From contig JAYVMW010000058.1 of the NCBI GenBank assembly GCA_043758755.1, forward strand, positions 17,656 to 81,655: DNA of 64,000 nucleotides. Reading direction: 5' to 3'. Source of the DNA: Solimicrobium sp043758755. Its GTDB lineage: Bacteria; Pseudomonadota; Gammaproteobacteria; Burkholderiales; Burkholderiaceae_D. The notes below the pieces were generated by a model. It searched no databases, was not told the DNA's origin, and worked only from the letters and a program-made list of their open reading frames with translations. Numbering within the stretch: the first letter of the stretch is position 1; every line of letters starts with the position of its first letter. Both the position numbers and the translations under genes were made by a program. Positions 33,870 to 41,558 of this stretch are shown here, piece after piece.

Positions 33870-36020
33870 TCAATCCTGCGAGCTTTCCAGTGGCAACAGC
33901 ACCGTCACGAGCGTGCCGCATGCTGACTCCGCGATATCGATGCTGCCGCCCAGATAGCGGGCCCGCTCGCCCATCCCGGCGATTCCCCATGATTTGAACT
34001 GGTGGACTTTTTTCATATCGATACCACTGCCGTTGTCCTCGACTTCCATTTTGATGAATTGGTGTTCGGTACTTATTCGCACCGTTACTTCAGTGGCCTG
34101 GGAATGAAGGGTGACGTTGCTCAGGGTTTCCTGCAAAATGCGGAATAGCGCCGAGCGCAGTTCTGGAGCCGGTGCATGGTGTTCCAGAGTCGGTTCGATA
34201 AAAAAATTACAGATGATACCGGTGTTTTTGGCGCTTTTCCCCGCATACCATTCGAGTGCCGACCAGATGCCGAGATTGTCGAGAACGCTGGGTCGCAGTT
34301 CCAGAATGACATTGCGCACCGTATCAAACGAGGCATCCAGCAACTCGCATGCTTGTGTCAAACGCGGGTTTTTGGCAATGCCGTTGCGCTGATCCTGATC
34401 CATCAATACGGATAAATTTGCTTTGGCAGCAGTCAGTCGGGTGCCCAGTTCGTCGTGAATGACCTGCGCAGTGCGGCTGCGTTCCTGTTCCTTCTTGCGA
34501 TGCCCATACTCCAGCAAATCACGCAGAGTTTCCTGTGAGGCCTGCAGCGCCCGTTCGGCGAGTTTAACGCTGGTGATATCGGTATGGCTGATCACTACTT
34601 TGCCATAGCTGGTTTGCATCGGCGTGACACTCATGTGGAACCAGCGTTCAGCGTTGGCGGATTCACACGGGTAGGACAGGTTAAAGCCGGGACTGGTTCC
34701 TGCCATGACTGATTTAATGCCCTCGTATACCTGCGGCACGTTGCTGTTTTTGCAGACTGCAAGATAATTCGCACCAACCTGCACCTGATTGGGCACAGCG
34801 CCGTTGGGGAAACAGTTTTGTTTGGCAAAATCCAGCCAGGACTGATTGACTTTCATGATCGTGCCTTCCTGGTCCAGAACTGCAATTTCAGCTTCGACTG
34901 AATTGAGCGTGGCGATATTGAATGCCTCGCTGTCGCGCAGGGCCTGCTCGGCAAGCATGCGATTGGTCTGATCTCTGACAATGACGGTAAACAATTTTTG
35001 GCCGCCGACGCTCACCTGGGAAATGGTCGCCTCGCCTGGAAATTCCCGGCCATCCGCGCGCAGTCCGACTATTGCTCTGGGATTGCCCTGATGGCGCAAA
35101 GAAATTCCCGAGCTGTCAAATTCCTGCAGATGACTGTGATGATCGTGCCGAAACCGTTTTGGAATAAATCTGTCTATGGAGTGGCCAATTGCCTCGGATT
35201 CTGCTATGCCATACATGCTGCACGCGGCCGGGTTGAACAACTGAATGACAGAATTTTCATCGATTGTGATGATGGCATCCATGGCCGAATCAATTACTGC
35301 GTGCAGCCGTCTGTCGACATAGTGCCGTGCGCTGCGCAAGGTCAGAGCGCTGGTAGTCATGGACAGCAGCAGCGCCAAGAGGCCGGTGGTAATGATACCT
35401 TCCAGGAGGTGGTGCTGATCAACCTCGTTTTCCTGCAGTTGCCGATCCCGGATCTGCTGCTGTTCCAGTAAAAGTTTCGCGATGTCGGCCCGCAATGCAT
35501 CCATTAACTGCCTGTCGTTGCCATTCATCACCAGTGCAATTGCCGAGGCGGATTCACGCCTGCGCTTCATGTCGATGGTGGCAGCCAGTTCGGCCAGTTT
35601 GGCGTTGGTCAGCTGTTCGATTTGATCAAGCAGTTTTTGGGTGGACAGCGGTCCGGGATGGGTACGCAATTCGCTGATTCGCCGCATCAAAGTGTCCCGA
35701 ACGGTATTGTAGGGCGCCAGATAGGTCTCGTCGCCGGTCAGCAGGTAACCGCGCTGACCGGTTTCGGCGTCTTTTAATGAAGACAGAAGATCGATGATGT
35801 TGTCGATCTGTTGACGAGTCTGCACGCGCTCCTGGCTCAGGTGGCTGAGCTGCTCGAAGGAGCCCAGTGACAGGGCCACGGCACCGATTACCATGGCCGC
35901 AGTGCTCAGCAGCAGCAGGATTGTGCGCCGACTGACTCTGAAACGTGCACCGTGACTGCGACTGGTCAAGAGCCTGCCTATCAGGCCGGTTTCAGCTGTT
36001 TCAGTCAGCATGATCCGCAT
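33870..36020 (-). CDS. Membrane-bound CHASE3-PAS-PAS histidine kinase (HisKA_3 type)
   Basis: 716 residues. Membrane helices at about 34-52 and 206-225 flank a periplasmic CHASE3 domain with the typical KDAETGQRGYLLTGD. Two PAS domains follow (about 238-352 and 365-485). The phosphoacceptor is H522 in VIHDELGTRL, and the HATPase domain has DNGSGID and GIAGMGER. No response regulator is encoded next to it, so it is an orphan kinase; its catalytic half is clearly similar to the kinase at 10157-12259, and it might share that regulator. Met at 36011 is another possible start. Confidence 0.92.
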   Translation of the reverse strand: MRIMLTETAETGLIGRLLTSRSHGARFRVSRRTILLLLSTAAMVIGAVALSLGSFEQLSHLSQERVQTRQQIDNIIDLLSSLKDAETGQRGYLLTGDETYLAPYNTVRDTLMRRISELRTHPGPLSTQKLLDQIEQLTNAKLAELAATIDMKRRRESASAIALVMNGNDRQLMDALRADIAKLLLEQQQIRDRQLQENEVDQHHLLEGIITTGLLALLLSMTTSALTLRSARHYVDRRLHAVIDSAMDAIITIDENSVIQLFNPAACSMYGIAESEAIGHSIDRFIPKRFRHDHHSHLQEFDSSGISLRHQGNPRAIVGLRADGREFPGEATISQVSVGGQKLFTVIVRDQTNRMLAEQALRDSEAFNIATLNSVEAEIAVLDQEGTIMKVNQSWLDFAKQNCFPNGAVPNQVQVGANYLAVCKNSNVPQVYEGIKSVMAGTSPGFNLSYPCESANAERWFHMSVTPMQTSYGKVVISHTDITSVKLAERALQASQETLRDLLEYGHRKKEQERSRTAQVIHDELGTRLTAAKANLSVLMDQDQRNGIAKNPRLTQACELLDASFDTVRNVILELRPSVLDNLGIWSALEWYAGKSAKNTGIICNFFIEPTLEHHAPAPELRSALFRILQETLSNVTLHSQATEVTVRISTEHQFIKMEVEDNGSGIDMKKVHQFKSWGIAGMGERARYLGGSIDIAESACGTLVTVLLPLESSQD

Positions 36021-36204
36021 TCAGACTGCGGTCGGATGAGACCGGCAGTGGCAAGGTCCGACGTCAGCTTCGCCGCTACCGGGATGCAATTGGGCAGATA
36101 TGCAGCTTTCATGACAAGGTCTCTTTGGAAATCCAGTTGCTCTGTTGTGACAGGATCCGGCCGGCTGATGCACCGAATCACGCCGTTGGGCTGCTTAGAA
36201 TTTC

Positions 36205-36246
36205 ACTGTATACAGATTGGTATCTCATATTTTTGATTTTCATCAA
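36205..36246 (-). promoter_or_regulatory. FNR-type palindrome, possibly for the orphan kinase gene
   Basis: TTGATTTTCATCAA (36233-36246), both halves perfect. On the reverse strand TACAGT (36210-36205) lies 29.5 bp from the centre. The implied leader to the kinase ATG is about 180 nt, longer than for the other sites, so it could instead be a second upstream site for the thiolase operon. Confidence 0.5.
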
Positions 36247-36333
36247 AAACATGCCCATTTTCATTATTTCCATTTAGCAACGTAATTCATCCGATCCGGG
36301 CGATGCCAGCCGTTCAACCAGCCTGATCCATCA

Positions 36334-36374
36334 TTGACAGCCATCAAATCCGCACCTTTCAATCCTCCTAGAAT
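36334..36374 (+). promoter_or_regulatory. Class II FNR-type promoter of the thiolase operon
   Basis: TTGACAGCCATCAA (36334-36347) with -10 hexamer TAGAAT (36369-36374) at 28.5 bp. The predicted start near 36382 gives a leader of about 28 nt, and AAAGGAACC supports translation from 36410 or 36413. Confidence 0.75.
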
Positions 36375-36409
36375 CAGTCCAATGTAAGCCTACTTAAAGT
36401 AAAGGAACC

Positions 36410-37657
36410 ATGATGAGTAAAGTCAGCATAATTGGTGCATACAACACCGAGTTCGGTAACTTTGTGACTAAAGACAAACTCTCCGGACTGATGACCGACA
36501 CCAGAACCTATTACGACCTTCTGATCGACGCAGGGCGAGGTGCCATTCTTGACTCCGGACTGGAAGCCAAAGACATCGACGCCGTGTATATTGGCTCCTG
36601 TTCACCGGCGTCATTCCTGAATCAGGAGCATGTCGCGCCGATAGCCGCCGAGATTGACCCTGCGCTGCGCTTCAAACCGATGTCGCGTTGCGAGTGCGCC
36701 TGTGCTTCCTCGTCGGTTGCCCTGTACAACGCGCTGTATGCGGTTGAAGCAGGGCGCGCCCGTCATGTGCTGGTAATCGGTGTGGAAAAAATGAATCTGC
36801 TTCCCACAGCACAAATGACCCATGTGCTGGCCTGCTGTTCGCACTGGCCCAGCGAGGGGTCCAAAGGCTGGAGTTTCCCGATGCTGTTTGCCGCGTATGC
36901 CAAGGGCTACCAGGCCCAATACAAAATTCCCGACGGCGAGCTGGAACGCATGCTGTGGACCGTCGGTGCCCTGTGCTACAAAAACGGTATGGAGAATCCG
37001 CTGGCGCACGTGCGCAACGGACCAGCCAGCGTCGAAGCCATCATGAAACTGAACCAGTTGGATGAACGCGGCAAATGCAAGAACATGATGATTGCCGAAC
37101 CGCTGCGCCTGCACGACTGTTCGCTGGTTTCCGACGGCGCTGCGGCCGTGGTGATCACGCCTACCGCCAACGTCAGCAACCGGCACCGCGCGGTGGAGAT
37201 TGCCGGTATCGGCCATTCGGTTGAGCGGTTGGCCGAGAATGTTCGTCCCAATATGTACGAATTAATGGCCGGCAAAGATGCCGTGGCCAAGGCATACCGG
37301 GAAGCCGGCATCAGCGCTGCCGATGTGGATCTGGCCGAAGTACACGACTGTTTTACGATTAACCAGATCATGTCGACTGAAACGCTGGGGCTGTCCAAAG
37401 ACGGCCAGGCCGGTTTTGATTATCTCGACGGTCGCTTCACGCGCGACGACCGGGTGGCGGTCAATCTGTCCGGCGGTCTGAAATCCAAAGGGCATCCGGT
37501 GGGTGCGACCGGTGCTTCCATGCACGCGCTGATATACAAGCAGCTCATCGGCGAGCCCATCGGAGTGAAGGCCAACCGGGCCGATATTGGCGTGGTGTTC
37601 AATGTCGGTGGTTCAGCGGTCACCAACTGTGTCACCGTGCTGAGGAAACTGACATGA
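36410..37657 (+). CDS. Thiolase-family protein (acetyl-CoA acetyltransferase / SCP2-thiolase type)
   Basis: 415 residues. Thiolases condense or cleave acyl-CoA with acetyl-CoA. Visible signatures are CECACASSSVALYNAL with the nucleophilic Cys at about residue 99, VHDCFTINQI, and GGLKSKGHPVGATGASMH with the catalytic His. The sequence is closer to the SCP2/lipid-transfer thiolase group than to PhaA/FadA, lacking the usual C-terminal CxG. It overlaps the next gene by 4 bp (ATGA) and starts an operon with a small protein and an SDR reductase under an FNR-type promoter. Confidence 0.88.
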   Translation: MMSKVSIIGAYNTEFGNFVTKDKLSGLMTDTRTYYDLLIDAGRGAILDSGLEAKDIDAVYIGSCSPASFLNQEHVAPIAAEIDPALRFKPMSRCECACASSSVALYNALYAVEAGRARHVLVIGVEKMNLLPTAQMTHVLACCSHWPSEGSKGWSFPMLFAAYAKGYQAQYKIPDGELERMLWTVGALCYKNGMENPLAHVRNGPASVEAIMKLNQLDERGKCKNMMIAEPLRLHDCSLVSDGAAAVVITPTANVSNRHRAVEIAGIGHSVERLAENVRPNMYELMAGKDAVAKAYREAGISAADVDLAEVHDCFTINQIMSTETLGLSKDGQAGFDYLDGRFTRDDRVAVNLSGGLKSKGHPVGATGASMHALIYKQLIGEPIGVKANRADIGVVFNVGGSAVTNCVTVLRKLT

Positions 37658-37965
37658 ATACGTTTTTTTACAATGACAGCCAGTTTCTGATTGAAAAATG
37701 CGATGACAGCTGGAACATCTCCAGAGTATTGTCGGACGGCAGTTTTGCTGTAGTTGGCGCCGGACTGTTTGAAGGATTGGCGCCGGCCGAGGCACAGCAG
37801 AAGTCACTGGCTCTGGTTAAAGCGCTGTGTCCTGTCGGTGTAAAAATTGTCGGGCCGGACGTCTCGCACGCCAATACGGTTGGCGATCTGCGCATCGTTG
37901 GGCCCAATGTGAATCACCCGAATTTCATTTACTGGGACAAAGACAGCAGTTCTTTGGCCAGATAA
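37654..37965 (+). CDS. Small hypothetical protein of the thiolase operon
   Basis: 103 residues (MNTFFYNDSQFLIEKCDDSW...). No family recognised; no signal peptide or membrane span. The C-terminal part repeats a short pattern (KIVGPDVSHANTVGD then RIVGPNVNHPN). SCP2-thiolases are often encoded with a small partner protein (for example DUF35-type), but this one lacks the zinc-ribbon cysteines of DUF35. It overlaps the thiolase stop codon and precedes the SDR gene by 15 bp, so it is surely co-translated. Confidence 0.8.
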   Translation: MNTFFYNDSQFLIEKCDDSWNISRVLSDGSFAVVGAGLFEGLAPAEAQQKSLALVKALCPVGVKIVGPDVSHANTVGDLRIVGPNVNHPNFIYWDKDSSSLAR

Positions 37966-37980
37966 CCAGGGGTACATAAA

Positions 37981-38775
37981 ATGGAAATTAAAAACAGCGT
38001 ATTTCTGGTCACCGGTGGCACCAGCGGTATCGGTGAAACGGTCGCCAGATATTTTGCTTCACTCGGTGCCAGGGTAGCCGTGGTCGGCCGCAAACAGGAA
38101 GCCATTGACCGGGTGGTAGCGAGCATCAAAGCCTCCGGCGGTGCCGTAATCGGAATTCAGGGCAACGTCACCAGTGAAGCCGACACGGCAAAGTTTGTCA
38201 GGGCCACCGTGGCGGCCTTCGGGCAGATCAATGTGGCCGTGTGCGCTGCCGGGATCATCAGCGACGGCACCATGCTCACTCTGGACAAGGAGACCGGCAA
38301 GGTGTCGCGCAAATTAAGTTATGACAAATGGCAGAACGTGATCGACGGCGACCTGACCGGCACATTTCTGACGCTACGCGACGCGGCCGAAGCGATGGTC
38401 AATGGCGGCTGGGACGGACTGCTGGTGCCAATTTCTTCAGTCAACAAAATCGGTCAGATTGGTCAGCTCAATTATTCGTCCGCCAAAGCCGCAGTGGCAC
38501 TCATGCCCAAGATTATTGTTGGTGAATTCATGATGAGGGGCATCAAGAACATCCGCTGTGTTGGCGTCGCGCCTGGCTATACCGCCACGCCTATGCTGAC
38601 CGGCATGAATCAGGAAGCGTTGCAGGCGATTCTGGCTGACGTGCCTCTCGGGCGCCTGATTGATGCCAACGAGATTGCAGCGCTCATCGGTCATTGCGTG
38701 GTCAATGGTGCGTTGAATGCCACGACCATTGAAATCACTGGTGGTCTGTGCAATGCCGGCGGGATCGCAAAGTAG
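37981..38775 (+). CDS. Short-chain dehydrogenase/reductase (3-oxoacyl reductase-like)
   Basis: 264 residues, classical SDR with TGGTSGIG at residues 11-18, CAAG (for NNAG), the catalytic serine in PISSVNK and YSSAK. FabG/PhaB-like reductases convert 3-ketoacyl-CoA or -ACP to the 3-hydroxy form, the logical step after a thiolase condensation. Third gene of the thiolase operon. An inserted segment (MLTLDKETGKVSRKLSYDK) before the central helix differs from standard FabG. Substrate is unknown. Confidence 0.88.
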   Translation: MEIKNSVFLVTGGTSGIGETVARYFASLGARVAVVGRKQEAIDRVVASIKASGGAVIGIQGNVTSEADTAKFVRATVAAFGQINVAVCAAGIISDGTMLTLDKETGKVSRKLSYDKWQNVIDGDLTGTFLTLRDAAEAMVNGGWDGLLVPISSVNKIGQIGQLNYSSAKAAVALMPKIIVGEFMMRGIKNIRCVGVAPGYTATPMLTGMNQEALQAILADVPLGRLIDANEIAALIGHCVVNGALNATTIEITGGLCNAGGIAK

Positions 38776-39096
38776 GTCAATTACCGGCTGTACTGCACGC
38801 CGGCACCTTGCAGTCAGTTAGCGTACTGCGCAAATACATCCAGAAAGTCAACACTCGGTTCTGACTTTCAGGATGTTGTTCTGTTGTTTAATCAAATCTC
38901 TTCCTGATGCCTCGTACTGCGCAATAAATTTCCGCGGGAAAAGATTATTCCATATCGGGGTTTTTAAGATGAACCTGCCAATTTGATCAAACCGTTTTGC
39001 TTTTATTCGAGATCAAAAATGACAACGATGCGAAAGGCACACTGATACATAACGGCACACGACTCCAAACAGTGCTGAACATTCAGGGGAGTTGCA
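38776..39096. other. Intergenic region before the AAA ATPase gene
   Basis: About 320 bp. It contains an imperfect inverted repeat (ACATCCAGAAAGTCAACAC near 38836 against TTCAGGATGTTG near 38869) and the FNR-like site at 39003-39016. No coding frame was recognised. Confidence 0.5.
39003..39043 (+). promoter_or_regulatory. FNR-like promoter of the AAA ATPase gene
   Basis: TTATTCGAGATCAA (39003-39016) has a perfect right half. The hexamer at 28.5 bp is CACACT (39038-39043), a weak -10 similar to TACACT before the acyl-CoA ligase. The ATG at 39097 is about 46 nt after the predicted start. Confidence 0.45.
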
Positions 39097-40536
39097 ATGA
39101 ATAACACTTTGGGTCAGTTGCTGATTCGCGAACGCATCATTTCAGCAAGTCAGCTGAATGCTTCGCTCGAGCAGCAGCGCGCCACAGGTCAGCGCCTCGG
39201 TGAAGCGATGGTTGAGTTGGGTTTCATCTCCGCCGCTGATCTGATTCGCTTTTTCGAAAGTACTCCGCCAACCCCGCGCAATGTCGCTCAATGTGGGCTG
39301 TCCGAAACGTTTCTGATCGATCTGCTGCTCAAGGTGGCATTTTTCCACGGTCAGGCATTCACGTTGCACGACATGTCGCACCGGCTCTGTCTGCCGGTAG
39401 CAGTGGTGGATGAGTTGGCCGAGCTGGCCAAAACCGATCGTCTGGTAGCGGTCCGCAGTGGTGGCAGCTACAGCCGCATGAGTTATGTGTTTGCCCTGAC
39501 CGACATGGGGATCGAGCGTGCCCAGAATGCGCTGCTGATTTCGCAATATGCCGGCGCCGCCCCGGTACCACTTCCTGCCTATCAACTTATGGTGGCACAT
39601 CAAAGTGTCCGGCAGGTGAGTGTTGACGCGACTGTCATCAAGAATGCGCTGAGTCAACTGGTGGTCAGCGATGAGTTGATCGCACAGCTCGGGCCAGCCT
39701 TCAATTCCGGCCGCTCTATCTTTCTGTATGGTCCGCCTGGCACCGGTAAGTCGGCCATTGCCGAAGCGCTTGGCAATGCTCTTGAGGGCAGCGTGTTTGT
39801 GCCGTATGCCGTAGAGGTCGACCATCAGGTCATTCGCCTGTTTGATCCAGCCATTCATCACGGCATCCACGCCAATGATCCTGCCAAGGGGTCGCTGGAT
39901 ATCGACGCGGCCGTCAAGCACGATCCGCGCTGGGTTATCTGCCGGCGCCCGGTGGTTCTGGTCGGCGGCGAACTGGGTATCAACGGGTTGGATCTGGAAT
40001 ACGACACCGGCGCAAAATTCTACGAAGCACCGCCACACATGAAGGCGGCCAATGGTGTCTTTATTCTCGATGACTTTGGTCGTCAACGCGTGCCGCCTCA
40101 GCAGTTGCTCAATCGCTGGATCGTGCCATTGGAGCGCGGGACGGATTTTCTTGAATTGCATACCGGTAAAAAACTGGAAGTTCCGTTTGATCAAATCACG
40201 GTGTTCTGCACCAATCTCAAGCCAGGTGATCTGGTTGATGAAGCCTTTTTGCGGCGCATTCGCCACAAGATCGAAATCAGGCACCAGAGCGAGGCGCAAT
40301 TCCTCGAGATTCTGCGCCGCGTTTGCGTGGTCAACGGCATCGAATACGTAGAGTCCGCCGCGCACTATCTGGTTGAGGAGTACTACCGGAAAGTGCCACG
40401 GCCGTTTGTCGGCAGCCACCCGCGCGATCTGGTCGATCAAATCATCGACCGGGCCCGTTATGCCAAAGTAAAACCCGGCTTGACCGCAGAGGCGATTGAT
40501 GCCGCAGCGGCAAACTATTTCGTCACGATGCACTGA
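39097..40536 (+). CDS. AAA+ ATPase with T2SSE/MshE-type N-terminal domain, tad-linked
   Basis: 479 residues. The N-terminal 60 residues (LGQLLIRERIISASQLNASLEQQ...LGEAMVELGFIS) look like the GspE/PilB N-terminal domain, which in MshE binds c-di-GMP. A middle helical part leads to an AAA+ module with Walker A GPPGTGKS (about residue 211), Walker B VFILDDFG and an arginine-finger region. It is encoded 125 bp before the flp pilin gene. Similar ATPases occur beside secretion or pilus loci, but its exact role is unknown; it is not the TadA motor, which is encoded further on. Confidence 0.82.
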   Translation: MNNTLGQLLIRERIISASQLNASLEQQRATGQRLGEAMVELGFISAADLIRFFESTPPTPRNVAQCGLSETFLIDLLLKVAFFHGQAFTLHDMSHRLCLPVAVVDELAELAKTDRLVAVRSGGSYSRMSYVFALTDMGIERAQNALLISQYAGAAPVPLPAYQLMVAHQSVRQVSVDATVIKNALSQLVVSDELIAQLGPAFNSGRSIFLYGPPGTGKSAIAEALGNALEGSVFVPYAVEVDHQVIRLFDPAIHHGIHANDPAKGSLDIDAAVKHDPRWVICRRPVVLVGGELGINGLDLEYDTGAKFYEAPPHMKAANGVFILDDFGRQRVPPQQLLNRWIVPLERGTDFLELHTGKKLEVPFDQITVFCTNLKPGDLVDEAFLRRIRHKIEIRHQSEAQFLEILRRVCVVNGIEYVESAAHYLVEEYYRKVPRPFVGSHPRDLVDQIIDRARYAKVKPGLTAEAIDAAAANYFVTMH

Positions 40537-40660
40537 CGCTAAACATGTGCATCACAGGTACCGAAATGGGTCGTTCGATTTTGTCGCTGATTGACCGATC
40601 TGTTTAAACCCAGCGGCATATTTTTATAGCTTTCTTTGTTCAACTCTTAAGGAGAATGTC

Positions 40661-40840
40661 ATGAGTACCATCGTAACCAGTATTAAAAAATTTATGCGCG
40701 AAGAAGACGGTGTAACTGCCATCGAGTATGGTTTGATCGCTTCGCTGGTAGCACTTGGAATTCTGGTTGGCGCAGCCCTGTTGGGAACCAACCTGAACTC
40801 CATGTTTACGTTTATTGCCGGCAAATTGAAAACATCCTGA
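40661..40840 (+). CDS. flp: Flp/TadA-type pilin subunit
   Basis: 59 residues. A short basic leader ends at EEDG, cleaved before VTAIEYGLIASLVALGILVG; the Glu-Tyr pair and hydrophobic helix define Flp pilins. Prepilin peptidase TadV is encoded next. The ribosome-binding site AAGGAG is strong. It is the only flp copy in the window. A GC-rich stem-loop follows immediately. Confidence 0.93.
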   Translation: MSTIVTSIKKFMREEDGVTAIEYGLIASLVALGILVGAALLGTNLNSMFTFIAGKLKTS

Positions 40841-40852
40841 TCGGGTTCGGGC

Positions 40853-40887
40853 CCGGCAGGCAGTGCAGCAGTGTTCAGTGCTGCCGG
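40853..40887 (+). promoter_or_regulatory. Stem-loop after flp
   Basis: CCGGCAG (40853-40859) can pair with CTGCCGG (40881-40887), and inside it GCAGCA pairs with TGCTGC (40865-40870 and 40879-40884), without a T-tract. Such a structure after the pilin gene could stabilise flp mRNA or reduce read-through so that pilin exceeds the assembly proteins. Confidence 0.55.
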
Positions 40888-40990
40888 CCGGGATCGGCGA
40901 CCATGAATGAAGGTTTGCCATTGTTTGCATCTTTCACTGTAAATCGATAGCGCAATCCTGAACCGGATCGTGCTCGAAAGCAGAATAACT

Positions 40991-41518
40991 ATGAATTACG
41001 TTTCATTATTTGCACTCGTGTCGCTGTTGTTGCTGGCGTCGATATTTGACTTCCGCTCACGCCGCATCCCCAATGCGTTGGTGTTCATTGGCGCCGGTAG
41101 CGGTCTGGTATTGCGTATCTGGAGCGAGGGTATTGCCGGGATGCTGGATTCCGTAGAGGGACTGACGCTGGGGATAGCATTTTTACTGCCGTTCTACATT
41201 TTGCGTACCGTCGGTGCCGGTGACGTCAAGCTCATGGGAGCGGTTGGCAGCTTTCTTGGTCCGCAGGATATGTTCGGCGCGGTGCTGTGCAGTTTTGCAG
41301 CGGGTGGATTGCTGGCGTTAGCCGCCAGCGCCTGGTCGGGTACCTTGCGCAAGCTGGCCATTAATCTCAAGGGTATTTTTGTCGGCGGCATGCTCGATGT
41401 GGGGCAGTATCGAATGCCTTCGTTGCGTGTCGGCGCTGAATCAGTTGGTAGCCTGCCGTATGCAATTGCGATCACCGCAGGGGTGATCAGCTGGATTTAT
41501 TTCGGAACAAGTCATTGA
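40991..41518 (+). CDS. cpaA: Prepilin peptidase TadV/CpaA (A24 family)
   Basis: 175 residues, five or six membrane helices. The two catalytic aspartates are in SIFDFRSRRIPN and TVGAGDVKLMGAVG (GxGD motif). It processes Flp pilin and the TadE/F pseudopilins. The start at 40991 is chosen over 40970 because it gives a normal short N-terminus before the first helix. Second gene of the tad cluster. Confidence 0.92.
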   Translation: MNYVSLFALVSLLLLASIFDFRSRRIPNALVFIGAGSGLVLRIWSEGIAGMLDSVEGLTLGIAFLLPFYILRTVGAGDVKLMGAVGSFLGPQDMFGAVLCSFAAGGLLALAASAWSGTLRKLAINLKGIFVGGMLDVGQYRMPSLRVGAESVGSLPYAIAITAGVISWIYFGTSH

Positions 41519-41558
41519 TTTTGGTTACTGAAACTTTATAAACGTCTGGAGAAGAGCA

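Larger units (their letters stand above)
36021..36409. other. Intergenic region between orphan kinase and thiolase operon
   Basis: About 390 bp between divergent genes, containing two FNR-type palindromes (36233-36246 and 36334-36347). The first can be matched to a reverse-strand -10, the second to a forward one. No other gene was seen. Confidence 0.65.

Noticed and set aside
40187..40196. TTTGATCAAA inside the AAA ATPase gene
   Set aside because: It lacks the 4-bp spacer and lies in coding sequence.
39142..40533. 463-codon open frame antisense to the AAA ATPase gene
   Set aside because: The forward frame has clear Walker motifs; the reverse frame has no recognisable domain and is a codon-bias shadow.
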